NCBI GenBank assembly: GCA_028551475.1
Contig: CM052358.1
Location: 16,785,938-16,849,937, forward strand
From: Casuarina equisetifolia
Taxonomy: Eukaryota > Streptophyta > Magnoliopsida > Fagales > Casuarinaceae
DNA length: 64,000 bases
Direction: 5' to 3'
Made by a program: the position numbers and the translations under genes. Shown here piece by piece: positions 11,690 to 24,534 of this stretch. The notes under the pieces are model-generated. The model was given only the letters and a program-made list of their open reading frames with translations. It was not told the origin of the DNA and ran no database searches. Positions within the stretch are counted from its first letter, which is position 1. The number at the start of each line of letters is the position of its first letter.

Positions 11690-12540
11690 AGAGAAGAGGC
11701 AAAAGAAGAGGGGAGGAGGAAATTGAGCACAACTCAAGAAAGAAGCCAAGAATTCAAGGTTTTCTTAAAGAGAAGACAAAAAGGGTGACATACTTCTTGT
11801 TCTTGGATTCAAGATGCCTTCTTTATTTCTTATTACCATTCTTCCTCATTATTTCTTTATGTTTTAGTTTATTTTTGTTAGAGCTACGATGTAACCTAAT
11901 TATGATGGTATGAATCTTATGATTATTATGTTTTGCAAGATATTTTATTTATGTGAAGTTACATATTACGGAGTTTAATGCTTTTAGGTGATTAGCTACC
12001 ACTTAGATGACTTGATTTGCATGTTAAAGATCAATAGGAAATAGCATGCAGTTGCTTCTTGTAATATATAACCATAAATTAAATATGGATAGACATATAC
12101 CATATTGTTTTTGTGGCTTTTGGTGTAAACTGGGAATATTCATAAATCCTAATGCATTTGGTTTGTTTCAATTCACATATAGAGATATAGTGAATTAATG
12201 AACTAAGTAGGTTTGTTATACCTAGACATAGGATAGTAAATAAATTAGGAAATTCCGCCATCACATAGATATTATCTCTCTTGCAAGCATAAATAATCAA
12301 TATTAGTACCTAGTAATTATGGTGAAGTCATATGCTCTAACATATTTCTTTTATTAAGTTTTCTTAGACTTAGTTAGTTAATCTATCATCCATCAATTTG
12401 GTTTGCTAGATATATTCTAGGAGTTATTCACCGTTAGTAATTAGTTGGTCTAGTAATCACCAATCTCTATGGGACGATATCTTTCTTATCATTTTATTAC
12501 TTGTTCGACATGTTCACTTGCATTTAGATTTCACCAAACA
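11690..12540. repeat. Second, diverged copy of the 4790-6400 LTR family (right half)
   Basis: From about 11857 to 12540 it aligns with 5700-6400: shared blocks include GTGATTAGCTACCACTTA (family form), GACATATACCATAT, CTAAGTAGGTTTG and the identical end TTCACCAAACA. By eye the similarity is roughly three quarters. The left half is missing or too changed to follow; only a purine-rich stretch (11690-11780) recalls it. It may be a truncated LTR. Confidence 0.7.
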
Positions 12541-13499
12541 ATAATCTTTTTGAAAGATGCTTTAAACAGTAAAATAGAATCCTTTTATATGAGATTCAAA
12601 ATAATAAAAGCTTATTTGAGGTTTTTGTCAAACCTGACAATATCATAGGCTTCTTCTCATTGAGAAAGTATAGTGATCTTATCATTTACAGTTTCAAATC
12701 AAACCTTTAATCATTTCGAGCAACGTTTTTGACAAACGATTAACTCTTATGCAAATCTTCCCATTAGAGGAGTAAATGTTTAGTTGTAGAGAGAGGACGG
12801 GGTCGTTGTCTTGAGTAGAATAGAAGCTAGGTCTTCTAATTGCATGAAACACATAAGGGCATTCGACTAGTAGCTTAAAAACATTGTTTTAGTAAGTATA
12901 GCATCCCTTCACTTAAGAGCTTTGATGGGCTAGTGTAATGTGAGCTCATGTCAGCTTACCTCTCATAGGCTTAGATCATCCTACTCCTTGCAGGCTTGGA
13001 CTAGCCTACATACCTGAGCTTCATGGATTAGACTCAATTACTCATAGACTTGAGCTTCATGGATTAAACTCGAGTCAAGTTGTTAAGTCTCTCTAACTAA
13101 GATCAGCTTCTTAGTTTAGGTTGGACAACCATTATTTTTCCTATAATAATGTTCCAGTATTAAATTCTTTTCTATAGAAAATATTATATAGCTAATATTT
13201 TCTCTTTTCCCCCTTATTTATTGCATGAGAAATATTCCTTTAAGACTTGAATGAAACTGCAATATATAAGAATGTAAGAACCTAGCTACTTTATAATATT
13301 ATTGATTGATATTATAATTTACACACCTTTTACTTCCTTTAATTCTATTTTGTACATTAACATATGAAAAACATTTATACGCATTTAATAAAAAAATTTG
13401 TCACAGCAAAACATATCTTTTTCCAACAAAATGATCTTCCTAGGAGATAATGGCACCATTTTTGAACAACTAGTATGAATGCCCACATTTCTCATTTGT
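12541..13499. other. Intergenic, no gene seen
   Basis: AT-rich sequence with no domain-like reading. A 20-base motif (TGAGCTTCATGGATTAGACT and a near copy) occurs twice, near 13014 and 13050. The stretch adjoins the downstream end of the minus-strand gypsy fragment and may hold its lost integrase part. Confidence 0.4.
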
Positions 13500-16250
13500 A
13501 ATTGAAGAGTAAAAGGCTTATGCCTTTAAAAGCCTTATTGAAATTCTAGGCTAAGACTTCATCAATGCCGATAGAAAAAGTGTCACTCTTAACCATGAAT
13601 AGTTAGGAAAATTTTAGCAATGCTAGCACTAGCGTAATGGTTAAGGCTAATTTCAATTTCTTGAATGCCTTATGTGCTTCCGCACCCCATAGTTTTGATC
13701 TCTTCTTAAGCAATTTAGTGAAAGGCCAATCACTTATGTTGTAGTCTTTAACAAATTTCCTATAGTAGTTAGTAAGTCCCAAAAAGCCTCTTGAATGACT
13801 TTGGCTTAGGCTAGTCTAGAACGGCTTGGATTTTCTCACTATCCATGCTAATCCCATCCTTTTTAATGATGTGCTCTAGAAAATCTAGTTGAGTTTTTCT
13901 AAACTCACACTTCTTTAACTTCACAAAGAGATGATGCTTTTTAAATATTTGCAATACTTCCCTAACATGCCTTAAATGCTCTACATAATTGCTGCCAAAG
14001 ACCAAAATATTAAAAAAGGAAAAAAAAAAAACTAAAACTAACTTCATGAAATACAAAATTCAATAAAGTCTAAAAGGATGATAGCCCATTTGAAAGGTTG
14101 AATGACATCACCAATTATTTATAGTGGCCTTGGTACATCCTAAATGCCATCTTGTGCATGTCTTTAGGAGCCATTTACATTTGCTGGTAGCCAAAGCTTA
14201 GATCGAGCTTAAATCAAGCTTAGAAAACACCTTTGTGCCATGAAATTCATTAATCAATTTGTCAACATTAGGAATTGGGAATTGATCATAAACTATGCAG
14301 AGGTTCAAGATGCAGTAGTCCATATACATGTGCCAAAAGCCATCTTTTTTTTTTTTACAAGAAGAATGAAAGAGGAGAATGAACTGGTGTTGGGCTATAT
14401 AACTCCAAAACCAACCAAATCATAGACAATGCACTCAATTTCTATTTTTTGGAAGAATAGGTAATGGTAAGGGCACACACCACCACCAAGTTACCTTTAT
14501 CCTTGAGTGCGATATAGTGGTCGTGTTCACAGTAAAATGGAATACCCTGAGGTTCTTGGAAAATATCTAAGAATTGCTCCAAGAAGGACAACAAATCATT
14601 ATGTACTTCTACCTTTTACCACATAGAATACTTAGGCTCTTTTTGAAATGAGAGATAAGGCGTATGACAATCCTTGCTTTTACTTAAGCAAAGGTTTGGA
14701 CATTTTCTCTCCCTCTAAAAGGATGCTTAGTAGTTGGCCCCTAGCCATGAAGCTCCATGCATCCCCCTACATGCTTTATAATAATGGTGGAAAAAGCCCA
14801 AATGACCGCGCCTAGGGTGCACAACCTTTAGATACCCAAGATGATTTCTCAACCTTCCAATACTAAGGTAATAAGGTCCACTATAAATCTAGCCTTGTTA
14901 AGAAAAAGATCATTTTTTTTTTAAGACTTGTGCTTACTATGACATTTTCATTAGCCACTTTAACTCGAAATGAGCCTTTTTTGTTAGGTTCCAACCCCAA
15001 GTACTTTGTGAGCCCTTTATCAAAGAAATTATGGCTTAGCCCTAAGTCCATATAGCAACTTATGAACTGTAGGTTCAAGCTAATAATGTCGGCCACCTTT
15101 ATTATTTAACAACCCATGATCCCAGAGAAAACTTTGAGAAAGATACATGGCTCATCAAGCTAAGTTCTAAGTGCACCCATGCCCAATGTATTAGTCTTGC
15201 TCTTCATTGTAAGGGTCATAACTTCAGCCAAGTCTTCATCAAGATCCATGAGTTCTATTAAAAAGATATGCATGCACCTATGAACTAGGGTAGAACATTC
15301 ATCATAATTAAAGTAAATCCTCTTAGCTCTTCTTTTTACCATCTCCATTAGAGAAAAGCCTTTTGATAAGCTTGGATGGTCCTCCTTAAGTTGTGCTTTT
15401 GGCTATAGAGGGAGGTGTTAATCAGGTTGTGGCTTTCCTAAAAGGCAAAGCTAAGTTAGTCTAAGAAAAATGACCTTGGCCTCATACATCTTTACTATCC
15501 CAAAAGCTAAGGACAAGGTAGCCAACTTTTCCAAATAGACATCTACTTGTAGGTCCTCCTTAAGGTAGCTAATAAAGTAACAATCCTCTACCTTGGTGTC
15601 ATCCTTTCAAATGCATAACATTAAGCGAGGGAATTATTTCTAGCGCTCTTCAACACATCCAGCTTGTTGCAACTTGGTAAGATCCCCAAGATAGTCACTA
15701 AACTTGTTGGGTCCATTATTGTCAAGGAAGTCCTCCGCATGTGGTTTCTTCACCTACATGCTCCTCTTTAAACATCTTAAACCACACTTATGCCTCCCCA
15801 TGTAAATTCTATGATGTAATTTTCACCTTATCATGCTAGGAAATGTCATGGAAGTCAAAGAATTGCTCCACATGATAGGTCCAATCAATCATATCATCCT
15901 CCCTATTATAGGTTGGAAAGTCCATCCTTATATTACCCTTAATAGCATCCAAGTTGACCTTAGGTACTTCACCTTTATTTTTAAAGGAGCTAGTACTTAT
16001 GCCAACTTGTTGTTTGATCTCATTGTCAAATAAGCTTGTACCTTTGTGGACTTGCTACTTACCCTTTTTAATTTTGGCATTAAAGGTGGTGAATATCTAC
16101 TATACAATTTCAATGAGTTCACAGGAGCACCCATCCCATTCAACTCCTCTTGAATCACCTTACATGTCAGCCATGGAGCCAACCTACTTCAATGCCATTT
16201 TTTTACAATTTTACATAACTAGTAGGGTATTTGGTTTAAAAATTGGTTGA
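13500..16250 (-). mobile_element. Ty3/gypsy-type retrotransposon fragment, decayed
   Basis: Read on the minus strand from right to left it shows gypsy pieces in order. A gag-like part (about 16250-15400) is followed by a zinc-knuckle-like stretch at 15348-15160 with a HRCMHIFLIELMDLDE segment. A protease-like stretch (15096-14881, LSHNFFDKGL) comes next, then reverse transcriptase (about 14350-13811). Last is the connection to RNase H (13830-13500: FGLTNYYRKFVKDY, KLLKKRSKLWGAEAHKAF). Frames are shifted repeatedly. I could not see integrase or paired LTRs. Confidence 0.75.
13811..14350 (-). pseudogene. Gypsy reverse transcriptase (broken)
   Basis: The minus strand reads the palm region (MDYCILN; FPIPNVDKLINEFHG; KVFSKLDLS) near 14350-14190. 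After a frame change, 14056-13811 stays open through NYVEHLRHVREVLQIFKKHH and CEFRKTQLDFLEHII. In place of the catalytic YxDD-type motif it has FFSFFNILVF, so both active-site aspartates seem lost. Confidence 0.8.
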
Positions 16251-18429
16251 TCAACCTGGAAAAGGTCAATCAACCTCTTCTTCTTGGTGCTTATGGTGAC
16301 AAGGATGGGAATAGCTGATAAGAATATCTAGCCTCTAGTTCATATCACTTCAAGATGATTACATTCTTCTTTGTTTGGCCTTATAAAGACCCACATCCAA
16401 GGAAGCTTACAAAACATAGCAATGTCATGCTATGTTACCCATGCTGCCTTAATTAGCTACTTTGTAACACATAACTCAAAACTAAATACATAATGACCAA
16501 AAGAAAAACAAGTAAATTAAACTTTAAGGAACAACCTTAACAAAAGCAATCTAAGGATCAAACAACCCCTTAACAAGAGTGATGTAAGTAGATCACAAAA
16601 GGACATCCTCCCCATGACATATTGGATTAGTCTATGTCCATAACAACACCCTTTTAATCACTTTATCATATTCCAAAGCCTTTTTACTATCTCTATTTAG
16701 TAACAATTGCCCTTTCATTGATCATCAATGTCTAGTCATCATATTAAGTCTTCATGTTGTTTAAAGATAATGACCCTTACCCGATGAGATTAACCTTGTT
16801 CCCAAAGTTCATGGTTGGAAAGTACTCCTATTAACTTCTAACTTTTCCCAAGTTTATCCTTCTACAATCCATTGTTGCTCCATTATCCCTTTAATCTCTT
16901 TCTTTTCTTCATTTACTCTATCATGTGCCTTTATCATCTATTTAGTATAGGCAACAAAATTATTTCTTTTCCTTTGACAACTCTTTTTTACTTTGACCTT
17001 CTTCAAATAACCAATCCATTGGAATATGGCCACCTAGTATGCATATTCTCTTCCCTTGGAACATGAACTTCATTGTTAATTTTTCAAAATCCCAAACAAT
17101 TAAACCTAAATGTTTCAAGCCATTAGGTACCCAATGTGGCTTCCACCCTTTATAGATGTAGTAAAAATAAATCTAGTACAAACATTACCCCTTTCAATGT
17201 CATAAAGAGTCCCTCACATTGACCAAGATTGATGATTCTTTCTCTATTTGCCACCTTTACAATAAAATTTCCTTTTTCGTTAGCGTTCAATCCAATTTTG
17301 CTGGCTAATTTTTGTTTACAAAATCGTAAGACTACCAGAATCCAACAATACTTGCAAACAAGCCTTCTTATGTCCTGATTGACCCAAAATCCTCATGGTA
17401 TGTCGAAAGTCAATTCCCGTTATAGCATTTACAAAATCTCAAGCTCCTTCCCTATAAAAACTATCACCCATTCCTCATTTCTCGTCTCTATTTGTTCTTT
17501 TGCCAACCAAATCCCTTCAATCGTAAAAGGGTGCTTACATTAATGACCAAGTTTCATCTTCATCATAATAAAAGAAAAAACCTTTGGCTTTTCTCTCTAT
17601 TAGTTTTGTTAGAGACATTTTTTTTTTATTGCACCCAATGAACCTTCCTTTTTTATTTTTTCCTTCTAATGATTAGTTTGGGCCATTAGGACCTATTTCC
17701 ATCTTCTTTACCATAATTGCTAACCAAACTCCTTTATGTCTAGTTTCAAATATTCATGCTAGATCCAATGTTGAGGTTAGAGATAAGGGAAAAGTTGCTT
17801 GCACATCTACTTGTACAACATCTTTTAACCCTAAAGTAAAGAAAGTAATCTATTGTTTAGGAGTTGGTTTACCTACTTGTAATAGGAGATTCAAAAATCC
17901 ACTGTAATGTTCATCCATTGACTCTATTTGTCAAAGTTAAATTAAATCCCCTAAAGTACGTTGATATTTGGATGACCTAAATTGCATACACAACTCCTTG
18001 GTTAATAAGGCTAATTTATTTTACTGTCTTTAAAATTCTTCTTTGAATACTTCATACCAAATGTGTGCATCACCATCCATATTTTGTGTAAACCTTCACT
18101 TTTTCTCCTTTAATGGTTTCATGGAAATCAAAAAATTGATCAGCTTGGTTAACTCAAACCATAGGACCCTCACTCTTGTCAAAGCAAGTGAAATCATACC
18201 CCCTCATATGACCTCCAAAATCTAAAGATAAATTCTTACTAAGTAAACCACTACCACCTACTTTATGCAAAAATCCTTCCCCTAATGAATTGTAATTCTA
18301 GTTCATTGTATACTATCGAGAATTTTTGCAAACTTATGGTTATTCTCTACTCTAATCAAGTCATTTTTTACTCAATTCCATCAAATTAAGTAACGTCAGC
18401 CATATCAAGATCATAATTCTCTGATGCCA
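16251..18429 (-). mobile_element. Gypsy-like gag-protease fragment with partial LTR-like flanks
   Basis: Minus-strand readings resemble gypsy gag (about 18400-17850) and the zinc-knuckle/protease region (17600-17250; HTMRILGQSGHKKACLQVLL, then DSGSL). Stops are frequent. 16620-16780 matches 18728-18850 in the same orientation, as LTRs would. Right of the gag start, near 18418-18432, the minus strand reads TGGCATCAGAGA, close to a tRNA-Met primer site. So 18430-18850 may be the 5' LTR. No polymerase domain is seen between the flanks. It may be a deletion derivative. The open frame at 16872-17066 has no family likeness. Confidence 0.5.
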
Positions 18430-18850
18430 CTTATTGCCAAGTTATGACACAAAATAGGAAACAAGCACTAGAATGTAAAATCATTCCATGGACCAAAATG
18501 TTTCTTCTACTTTGGTTGGTCTATTGTTTAGGAAAACACTTTCAAAGTATTAGAAAATGGCTTCCTTTTATTCATAGAACTTGATACAAAACTTAAGTAG
18601 AAAACTTAGCCTACTACTTTAGTTTTGTTTATTCCTATTTAAACTATTCTAAAAGCTTAGTGGAAATGATAAATGATTATAACATAACCCACTAGACATT
18701 GATCATCCCTCAGACTATTACTTTCACATGCAACCAATACACCTTTTCAATCATCTTATTGGATTCTAAAGCCTTATCATTATCTCCATTTACTTTATCA
18801 TTAATGTCCAATCATTATAGATAAGTCTATGTGTTGTTTGATGGTAACAT
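18430..18850. repeat. LTR-like repeat
   Basis: It matches 9735-10055 over its left 330 bases and 16620-16780 over its right 120 bases, all in the same orientation. A primer-site-like sequence abuts its left end on the minus strand. Boundaries are approximate. Confidence 0.55.
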
Positions 18851-18899
18851 ATTGGGCCTAGAATCATGACTAAGTTTAGATTCCATCCATTCCTTAAAT

Positions 18900-20150
18900 A
18901 AAAGGTTCCATTAGGGAAGGAAAGTGATAGGTAGGGAACAAAATGTTTTCCTTCCTAGTGCCTTATACAAGTCTTGCAGGCTCAACATATGGACACATGA
19001 GCTCTATACACATTGCACTTAATGCTCATGCTTTTGCAAAATCACTTCTTGATGTGGATATCATATGGCGTTGATGCAGCATATTACTAAGATACCCTTA
19101 ATAGCTCCCTAAAAATTTATGTGTCAAAGCACACAATCAATTTGTTCTTTAAAAGTTAAAAGTCATTTGCTAAAAATGCCAATATGTTGGTCTTCACTAG
19201 AGACAAATTAAACATGAAGTTAGCCTTGAATAAAGAAAAAGTGGATTTCAAAATGTTATGTACAAGCATGGAAGATTGAATTTCCAATCAAGAAAATGAC
19301 AAAAATATTGTTACATCATAAGATAAGAGGCTAAGGAGGCTTGACAAGAAGATCATGGTGCAACGCTTTGATCCCAATGAGCTTGGCAATAGTGTCAACC
19401 AAACTTTCGTATTTAGTTTTGGTACTTAAGCGAGCTATGTCTTGTTATTTGTGTGAGCTTTAGAAGCTAAGATTTAGACCAAGAAAATGCAATAGCCATT
19501 GACAGAGCACTAATTTTAATTATAAAAAGGCATGTAAATGTATGTTTTAGTCTTTTGTAAGAAGGACGCCATAGTGTGGGGATTCTTGCAGATCTCGAAA
19601 AAAAATTTTGATCATTGGCCAATGCATGATAGTTAGAGTATGCATAAAATGGAAAACTGTATTGATTGCATAGGTAATATCTAGCCTTGTGAGAAAAAGA
19701 TATTGTAAGGTGCTAGCTTTGCTTTTGTAAATTATGGGATCCAAATGTAGTTCACCATTATGAATTAATGGTAGTTGAAAGCCATAATAAGAAATTGTGA
19801 AAAACAAGTATCCTTCGTAAGGATGTCAAGAATGAATTTAACTTGATGTAGGAGCAATACTTTATTGGTTAGGTTAGCTTCGATGTCAGGAAAAAAACAT
19901 AAAGGGTCAAGATCCTTTAATATGAACTCTCATTGTAGAGTGGTCCTAAGGTTGGATATGCGAGTAATGGCAGATCTTGTCAGGATAATATCTTCAACAG
20001 AAACGAGACAAAAAAATGTTGAAGTGACCTTTGTGGTAGATAAACAAGTAGTTGACAAAAGAGATGTCGAAGCCTAGTGAGGTGGAAAGAGAAAATTTAT
20101 TGATACCAAGCTCTTGGAGCTTGTTTTAGTTTGTAGAGAACGTTCTTAAC
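18900..20150 (-). mobile_element. Copia reverse transcriptase/RNase H fragment (decayed)
   Basis: The minus strand reads LYKLKQAPRAW near 20135-20100. An 86-codon open piece at 19807-19547 (FLTRLDITYAINTVFHFMHT, family pattern LTRPDIAYAVN) follows, then RNase H-like sequence to about 19310 (STKTKYESLVDTIAKLIGI). These are the usual last third of copia pol. Several frameshifts separate the pieces. No LTR pair could be assigned. Confidence 0.75.
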
Positions 20151-22158
20151 ATGTTCCCTATCCTCTCTTGTTGTTGATCCTGTTCTCGGCTTTTCCAATG
20201 GTGAGTCCCACATAAGCCACAAATTGGTTTGTTTCTTCTTCCCAATATTGGCAACACGTTCAACAATAATTCAAGCAACAATCTCACAACATAGGAAAGA
20301 TCATGATAGTAGTATGGCTAGTGTTAGATTGAGTTCATTTCTACACAAGGGAAACGAAAGCCTCCTTGTTATTGGTTGTTGTTTACCCAAATCCATCCCT
20401 TCTCCCTTTTTGAATCTAACAGTGCCCACACAAAACATGGCTGCCTAAATACAGCTTACTTAGGCCTATTACATCTTAGCTTTAGGATCTACAACTACTT
20501 AATAATTACTTAGTAACTTCCCTTCAACCGAATCCTTAATCACCCTTTATTTAACCCTCTTTTGCTTAGATGGCGTGAGATGGTGGGTTACATCATTGCT
20601 TCCACGCTCCTTGTTTGCGGTTGTTTAACCTATGAAAATAGCAATGTAACAGTGCCAAAGGTGGCACATATAATTCGGATGTTCTGGATCCAAGAAACCA
20701 AAGTGGTTGTTCCACGAGAACTTGTTTTTAGAGAGTTTTACGGAGAAATGCCTTCTTGATGTTTAATTGGCAGAGTCCATTTGGAATAGTAAGTAGGTGC
20801 AAAGAGAGTGCACGCTGTCACGTGCTTGACAGCATAGTCGAACAGTGGAGAGTCCTTTTGTTTAAGATGCATCCACAATAGGTTATTAGAGCAACATCTC
20901 CAATGTAAACAGTGAACTAAGTCGTTGCAAGGGTTTGTTACATTCAAAGAACAAACACAATCAATGGATGGAAAGGTCAAACCGGAGGATTTTGTTCACC
21001 AGAATGTTTTTGATTTTCAACCCCAAAGGAGATTTCACCATAAGCTTTTCTTTCAATTTAGTTTTTCCTCACTTTTTTCTATTGGCTATGGAAAACCAAA
21101 AAGCACACCCTTTTAGTTGAAATGTAAACTCAATAGGTTGCAATGGTACCTTGTTTTCGCCCGTTGAAATGTCAAAGCCATTAGCCTTAGAAACATCATC
21201 TTCAATTCAAAACCACGAGAGAGAAACATCGTCAATTTTGCCATAAGCTATGTGCAAACCAAAAAGGAAATGCAGACGGGAGCTACCGGCTTAGTGAAGC
21301 GCTTGTTTCATTTAAATGCATTCATGGGCCAGGGCTCTATTTCAAGCCTGGGTCATCAGGCCTTTATTATAGCCGGCTTACATGCACATATGAGTATGGA
21401 TCACATAAAACAATCCAACACACTTTTAGTCCAACCATAAAAGTGAGGGCATAATAAATATTCCCAAATGTTAATATATGACATTAATAGAATATTTTGT
21501 ACAAATATTATATCAACAAATTTCTTACATTAATTTTCTTTATGGCACAACTTCTACCATGAAAAATTACTTTTAAAGACTTTTCCTTTTTTTAATCATT
21601 GAAATAATCAAGGGATAACCATATTCTGAACATTTCTCATCGATTATAGGGTTGGTTTTATCAATGTAACAGAAAAGTTGTAAGAAAGATGTCCAACTCA
21701 GCAAGTAAAAAGGAGATTGTCAACGCAGCGAGAAAAATCTCAAGAGAGACATCCAACTGAGTAAGTAAAACAGGACTTAGTCTGTGTCTTTGGAGAACCA
21801 AGTAAGAAAGAAAAGAAAACAGTCCACCAAGTCAATGGGCCAGTTTGCAAACTCCGGTCAAGTGTATAGAAAGATCTACCAGAAGCCCCCCTGACAAGAT
21901 GAAATGACGCAGATGAGCGGTGTGTTTCAATGAAGCCTACTCCTTTTCTCAATATATCTTCTTTTCTCTTTCTTGAATATTCTTGTAGCCCTGTACAACT
22001 TAGTAATTGCAAAAAGATAATACTGTAATAAATACAAGAGCACAACTGCTCAAAAATTCTCTTGCTTCTCTCAACGTTCTGTACCATTCCGGGCATTACC
22101 TTGTTCTTTCGATCTGCTAGTCTGTTTTAATCCAAATTTCTTTTGTTCTTCGCCTCCT
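20151..22158. other. Non-coding repeat-like DNA, perhaps LTR/leader of another element
   Basis: Open frames at 20224-20448, 20562-20759, 20738-20980 and 21740-22096 show no known domain. The right part (about 21900-22158) has TATA-poor, pyrimidine-rich sequence. It ends just before an ATG (22159) that opens a short gag-like frame, so it may be the LTR and leader of an element cut by the gypsy insertion at 22278. GTCCAACTCAGCAAGTAAAA (21688) recurs with changes at 21748. Confidence 0.35.
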
Positions 22159-22266
22159 ATGGTGAATAGGAATGACTTGACAGCCATTCAAGATGATGGG
22201 CCATCTCTATTTATTCAAGAGGTGCGGTTACTTACAGATAAGGAAAGTTTCTCTCACCTTCTATGA
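22159..22266 (+). pseudogene. Short gag-like or gene-start frame next to the gypsy insertion
   Basis: An ATG at 22159 opens 35 codons (MVNRNDLTAIQDDGPSLFIQ and on) ending in TGA at 22264-22266, twelve bases before the gypsy element. It looks like the start of a protein truncated by that insertion. I cannot identify it. A retroelement gag N-terminus is one option. Confidence 0.3.
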
Positions 22267-22277
22267 TAATGGGAATG

Positions 22278-22601
22278 TGTAATGGTATTAAATCAAACCA
22301 GACAGGATAATAGGAGTCTACTGCAAGAGCTCCCAATGAACAACACATACAATTCTTCTAACAGCAGAGATAAACATCTCAATCCAAATAGACCAAGGAC
22401 TAACCTGGTTAGTCAGATCAGCAGCCTTCCCTCCAAGGTGGATGGTGCGGTGACAACAACAAGATGATCGATGCCTTCCCTCCCAAGCTATCCTTCTCTT
22501 TAATCCCTTCTAGACTCTTCCCTTCCTCTAGCCAAAATGCACCACATAAGTTAGGATTAAAATTACCATAATGCCCCCTTCTAAGCTCTCAACTCATTAC
22601 A
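22278..22601 (-). repeat. 3' LTR of the gypsy element
   Basis: 324 bp, TG...CA ended on the plus strand. It is nearly collinear with 26854-27174 with scattered, mostly transition differences. Confidence 0.85.
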
Positions 22602-22731
22602 ATCCTTACCCTTTCAACAAATCCTTGTCCTTAAGGATTAATTTTGAACAAGGAAAATTGTCTCCAAATGTATTTAATATCTTCTCAAGTTGGACTGTAC
22701 TCCAGGGAATCTAACTACTGAATTAAGAGAT

Positions 22732-23430
22732 CTACTCCGGCCTCATCACCCCTCCCATATGACAATCCAAAACCTTAAGTGACTCCACAAGTAATCTACC
22801 TTCTCCATCCAATAAAGGCACTCCATGATACATCTTACAATGTTTATCAATAGCTTTCTTAAGTTGTGACACCTGGAAAATAGGATGAATAGTGGCATCA
22901 GATGGAAGTGCTAATTTATAAGCCACATTCCCAATGCGTTGGAGGATCATGAAAGGACCATAATAGCATGGAGATAGCTTATAATCCCACCTCTAAGTGA
23001 GAAAGTACTAGTGATAAGGTTGAATCTTTAAATACACTAAATCCCTCACATTCTACCCTTTTCTTGTTTGCATAGAGTCTCATATGATCTTGACTTGCCT
23101 AAAGATGAGAGTGAATAAATTGCAACCTTTGTACATGGTCTTGCAAAAAATCCCTCACATTCTCATCAACAGTGGCTCTGTAATTATGATAAGGCAGTTG
23201 TCTAAGTAAACCATATAGGGCTTCAAAATGGGCCATTTTGAGGGAGGAATGATAGTTAGTATTATACCACCATTCAGCTAAGGCAAGTTAGGAATACCAT
23301 CTCTTAGGCCTCTCACCACTAAAGCATCTTAGATACTGTGCCAAACATTGGTTAACTTTTTTAGTTTACCCATCTGTTTGAGGATGGTAGGTTGTACTAT
23401 GATGAAGTTTCACATCCAAAGTCCTAAACA
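22732..23430 (-). pseudogene. Gypsy integrase C-terminal region (broken)
   Basis: The minus strand reads YHPQTDG near 23400-23380 (the integrase segment after the catalytic Glu region), then a shifted LYGLLRQLPYHNY and LQDHVQRLQF. A 72-codon open stretch follows at 22950-22732: [36 protein letters not shown]. That last stretch is typical of chromovirus-type gypsy elements just before the chromodomain position; I see no complete chromodomain. Confidence 0.75.
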
Positions 23431-24179
23431 ATTCTTCCCAAAATTTACTCAAAAATATAGCATCTTTATCACTTACAATGACCATAGGAAGTCCATGTAA
23501 CTTTCCAACTCCTTCTATAAAAATGGTAGCTACTTACGAAGCTAAAAATGGATAGCTTAACCTATAAAATGTGCATATTTTGTAAAACAATCAACTACCA
23601 CTATAATGGTATCTTTACCCTCACTTTTTGATAACCTTTCAATGAAATCCATGTTGATCTCTTACCATGCCTAGTTAGGAATCTTTAAAGGTTGCAATAG
23701 GTTGGATATGGTACTCTTTCTAACTTACATCTTTGACAAACATCACACCAAGATACACATTCAATCATCATTTTTTTCATAGCAGGCCAATGAAAGTGTT
23801 GTTGAATTCTCTTAAATGTTCTTGCCATTCCTAAATGCCCACCCATTCTAGAATCATACAATTATTGAATGATGGTCTTCTATAATATACTATAATTTCC
23901 CACAACTATCCTACCATGATACCTTAATAACTTATTATTCAAGCTATACCCTAGATGACTATTAAGGTTTATAGCAAGGCTTTCCAAAATGGGTGTTCTT
24001 TTTCTATCTCCTTCATAACTTTGTATCATTTCTTGCACCTAAAGTGGTAGAAGGATAAAAGTAGTTTGTAGCTAAAGGGGTTCCTTTTCAAAAGTAAGTT
24101 TGGAGGGTGCATTTGTGGCCCGATTCTCATGACCTTTACAGTACTGAATCTCATAATCAAATCCTAATAACTTAGTAAG

Positions 24180-24530
24180 CTACTTTTGCTGGGAGGTGCT
24201 AACTTTCTGTTCTAACAAATGCTTTAGATTAGAGTGATCGATCCGAATGATAAAATGATTACCAAGTAAATAAGATCTCCACCACTGAACTACCATCACA
24301 ATCGTTAAAAACTCTTTCTCGTATGTAGAGAACCCCAAATGTTTTAGTGATAAGGCTTTGCTTAAGTACACAATTAGGTGACCTTCTTGCATTAAGATTG
24401 CTCTTATATCACCATAACTAGTATCTATTTCCACAATAAATGGCTTCTCAAAATCAAGTGGGGCCAATATTGGTGTAGAACTTATCATTTGCTTCAACTT
24501 TTCAGATGCATGGTTAGATGTCTCATCCTA
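24180..24530 (-). pseudogene. Gypsy RNase H (partly open)
   Basis: 105 codons are open. They show ILAPLDFEKPFIVEIDTSYG, the RNase H start with the first catalytic Asp (family pattern VETDAS), then AILMQEGHLIVYLSKAL, YEKEFLTIV with the catalytic Glu, WRSYLLGNHFIIRIDHSNLK with the next Asp, and HLLEQK. The piece joins reverse transcriptase after a frame break. Confidence 0.85.
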
Positions 24531-24534
24531 TCTA

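Noticed and set aside
21740..22096. 118-codon minus-strand frame
   Set aside because: No domain or family likeness. It lies in sequence that looks like LTR or leader DNA.
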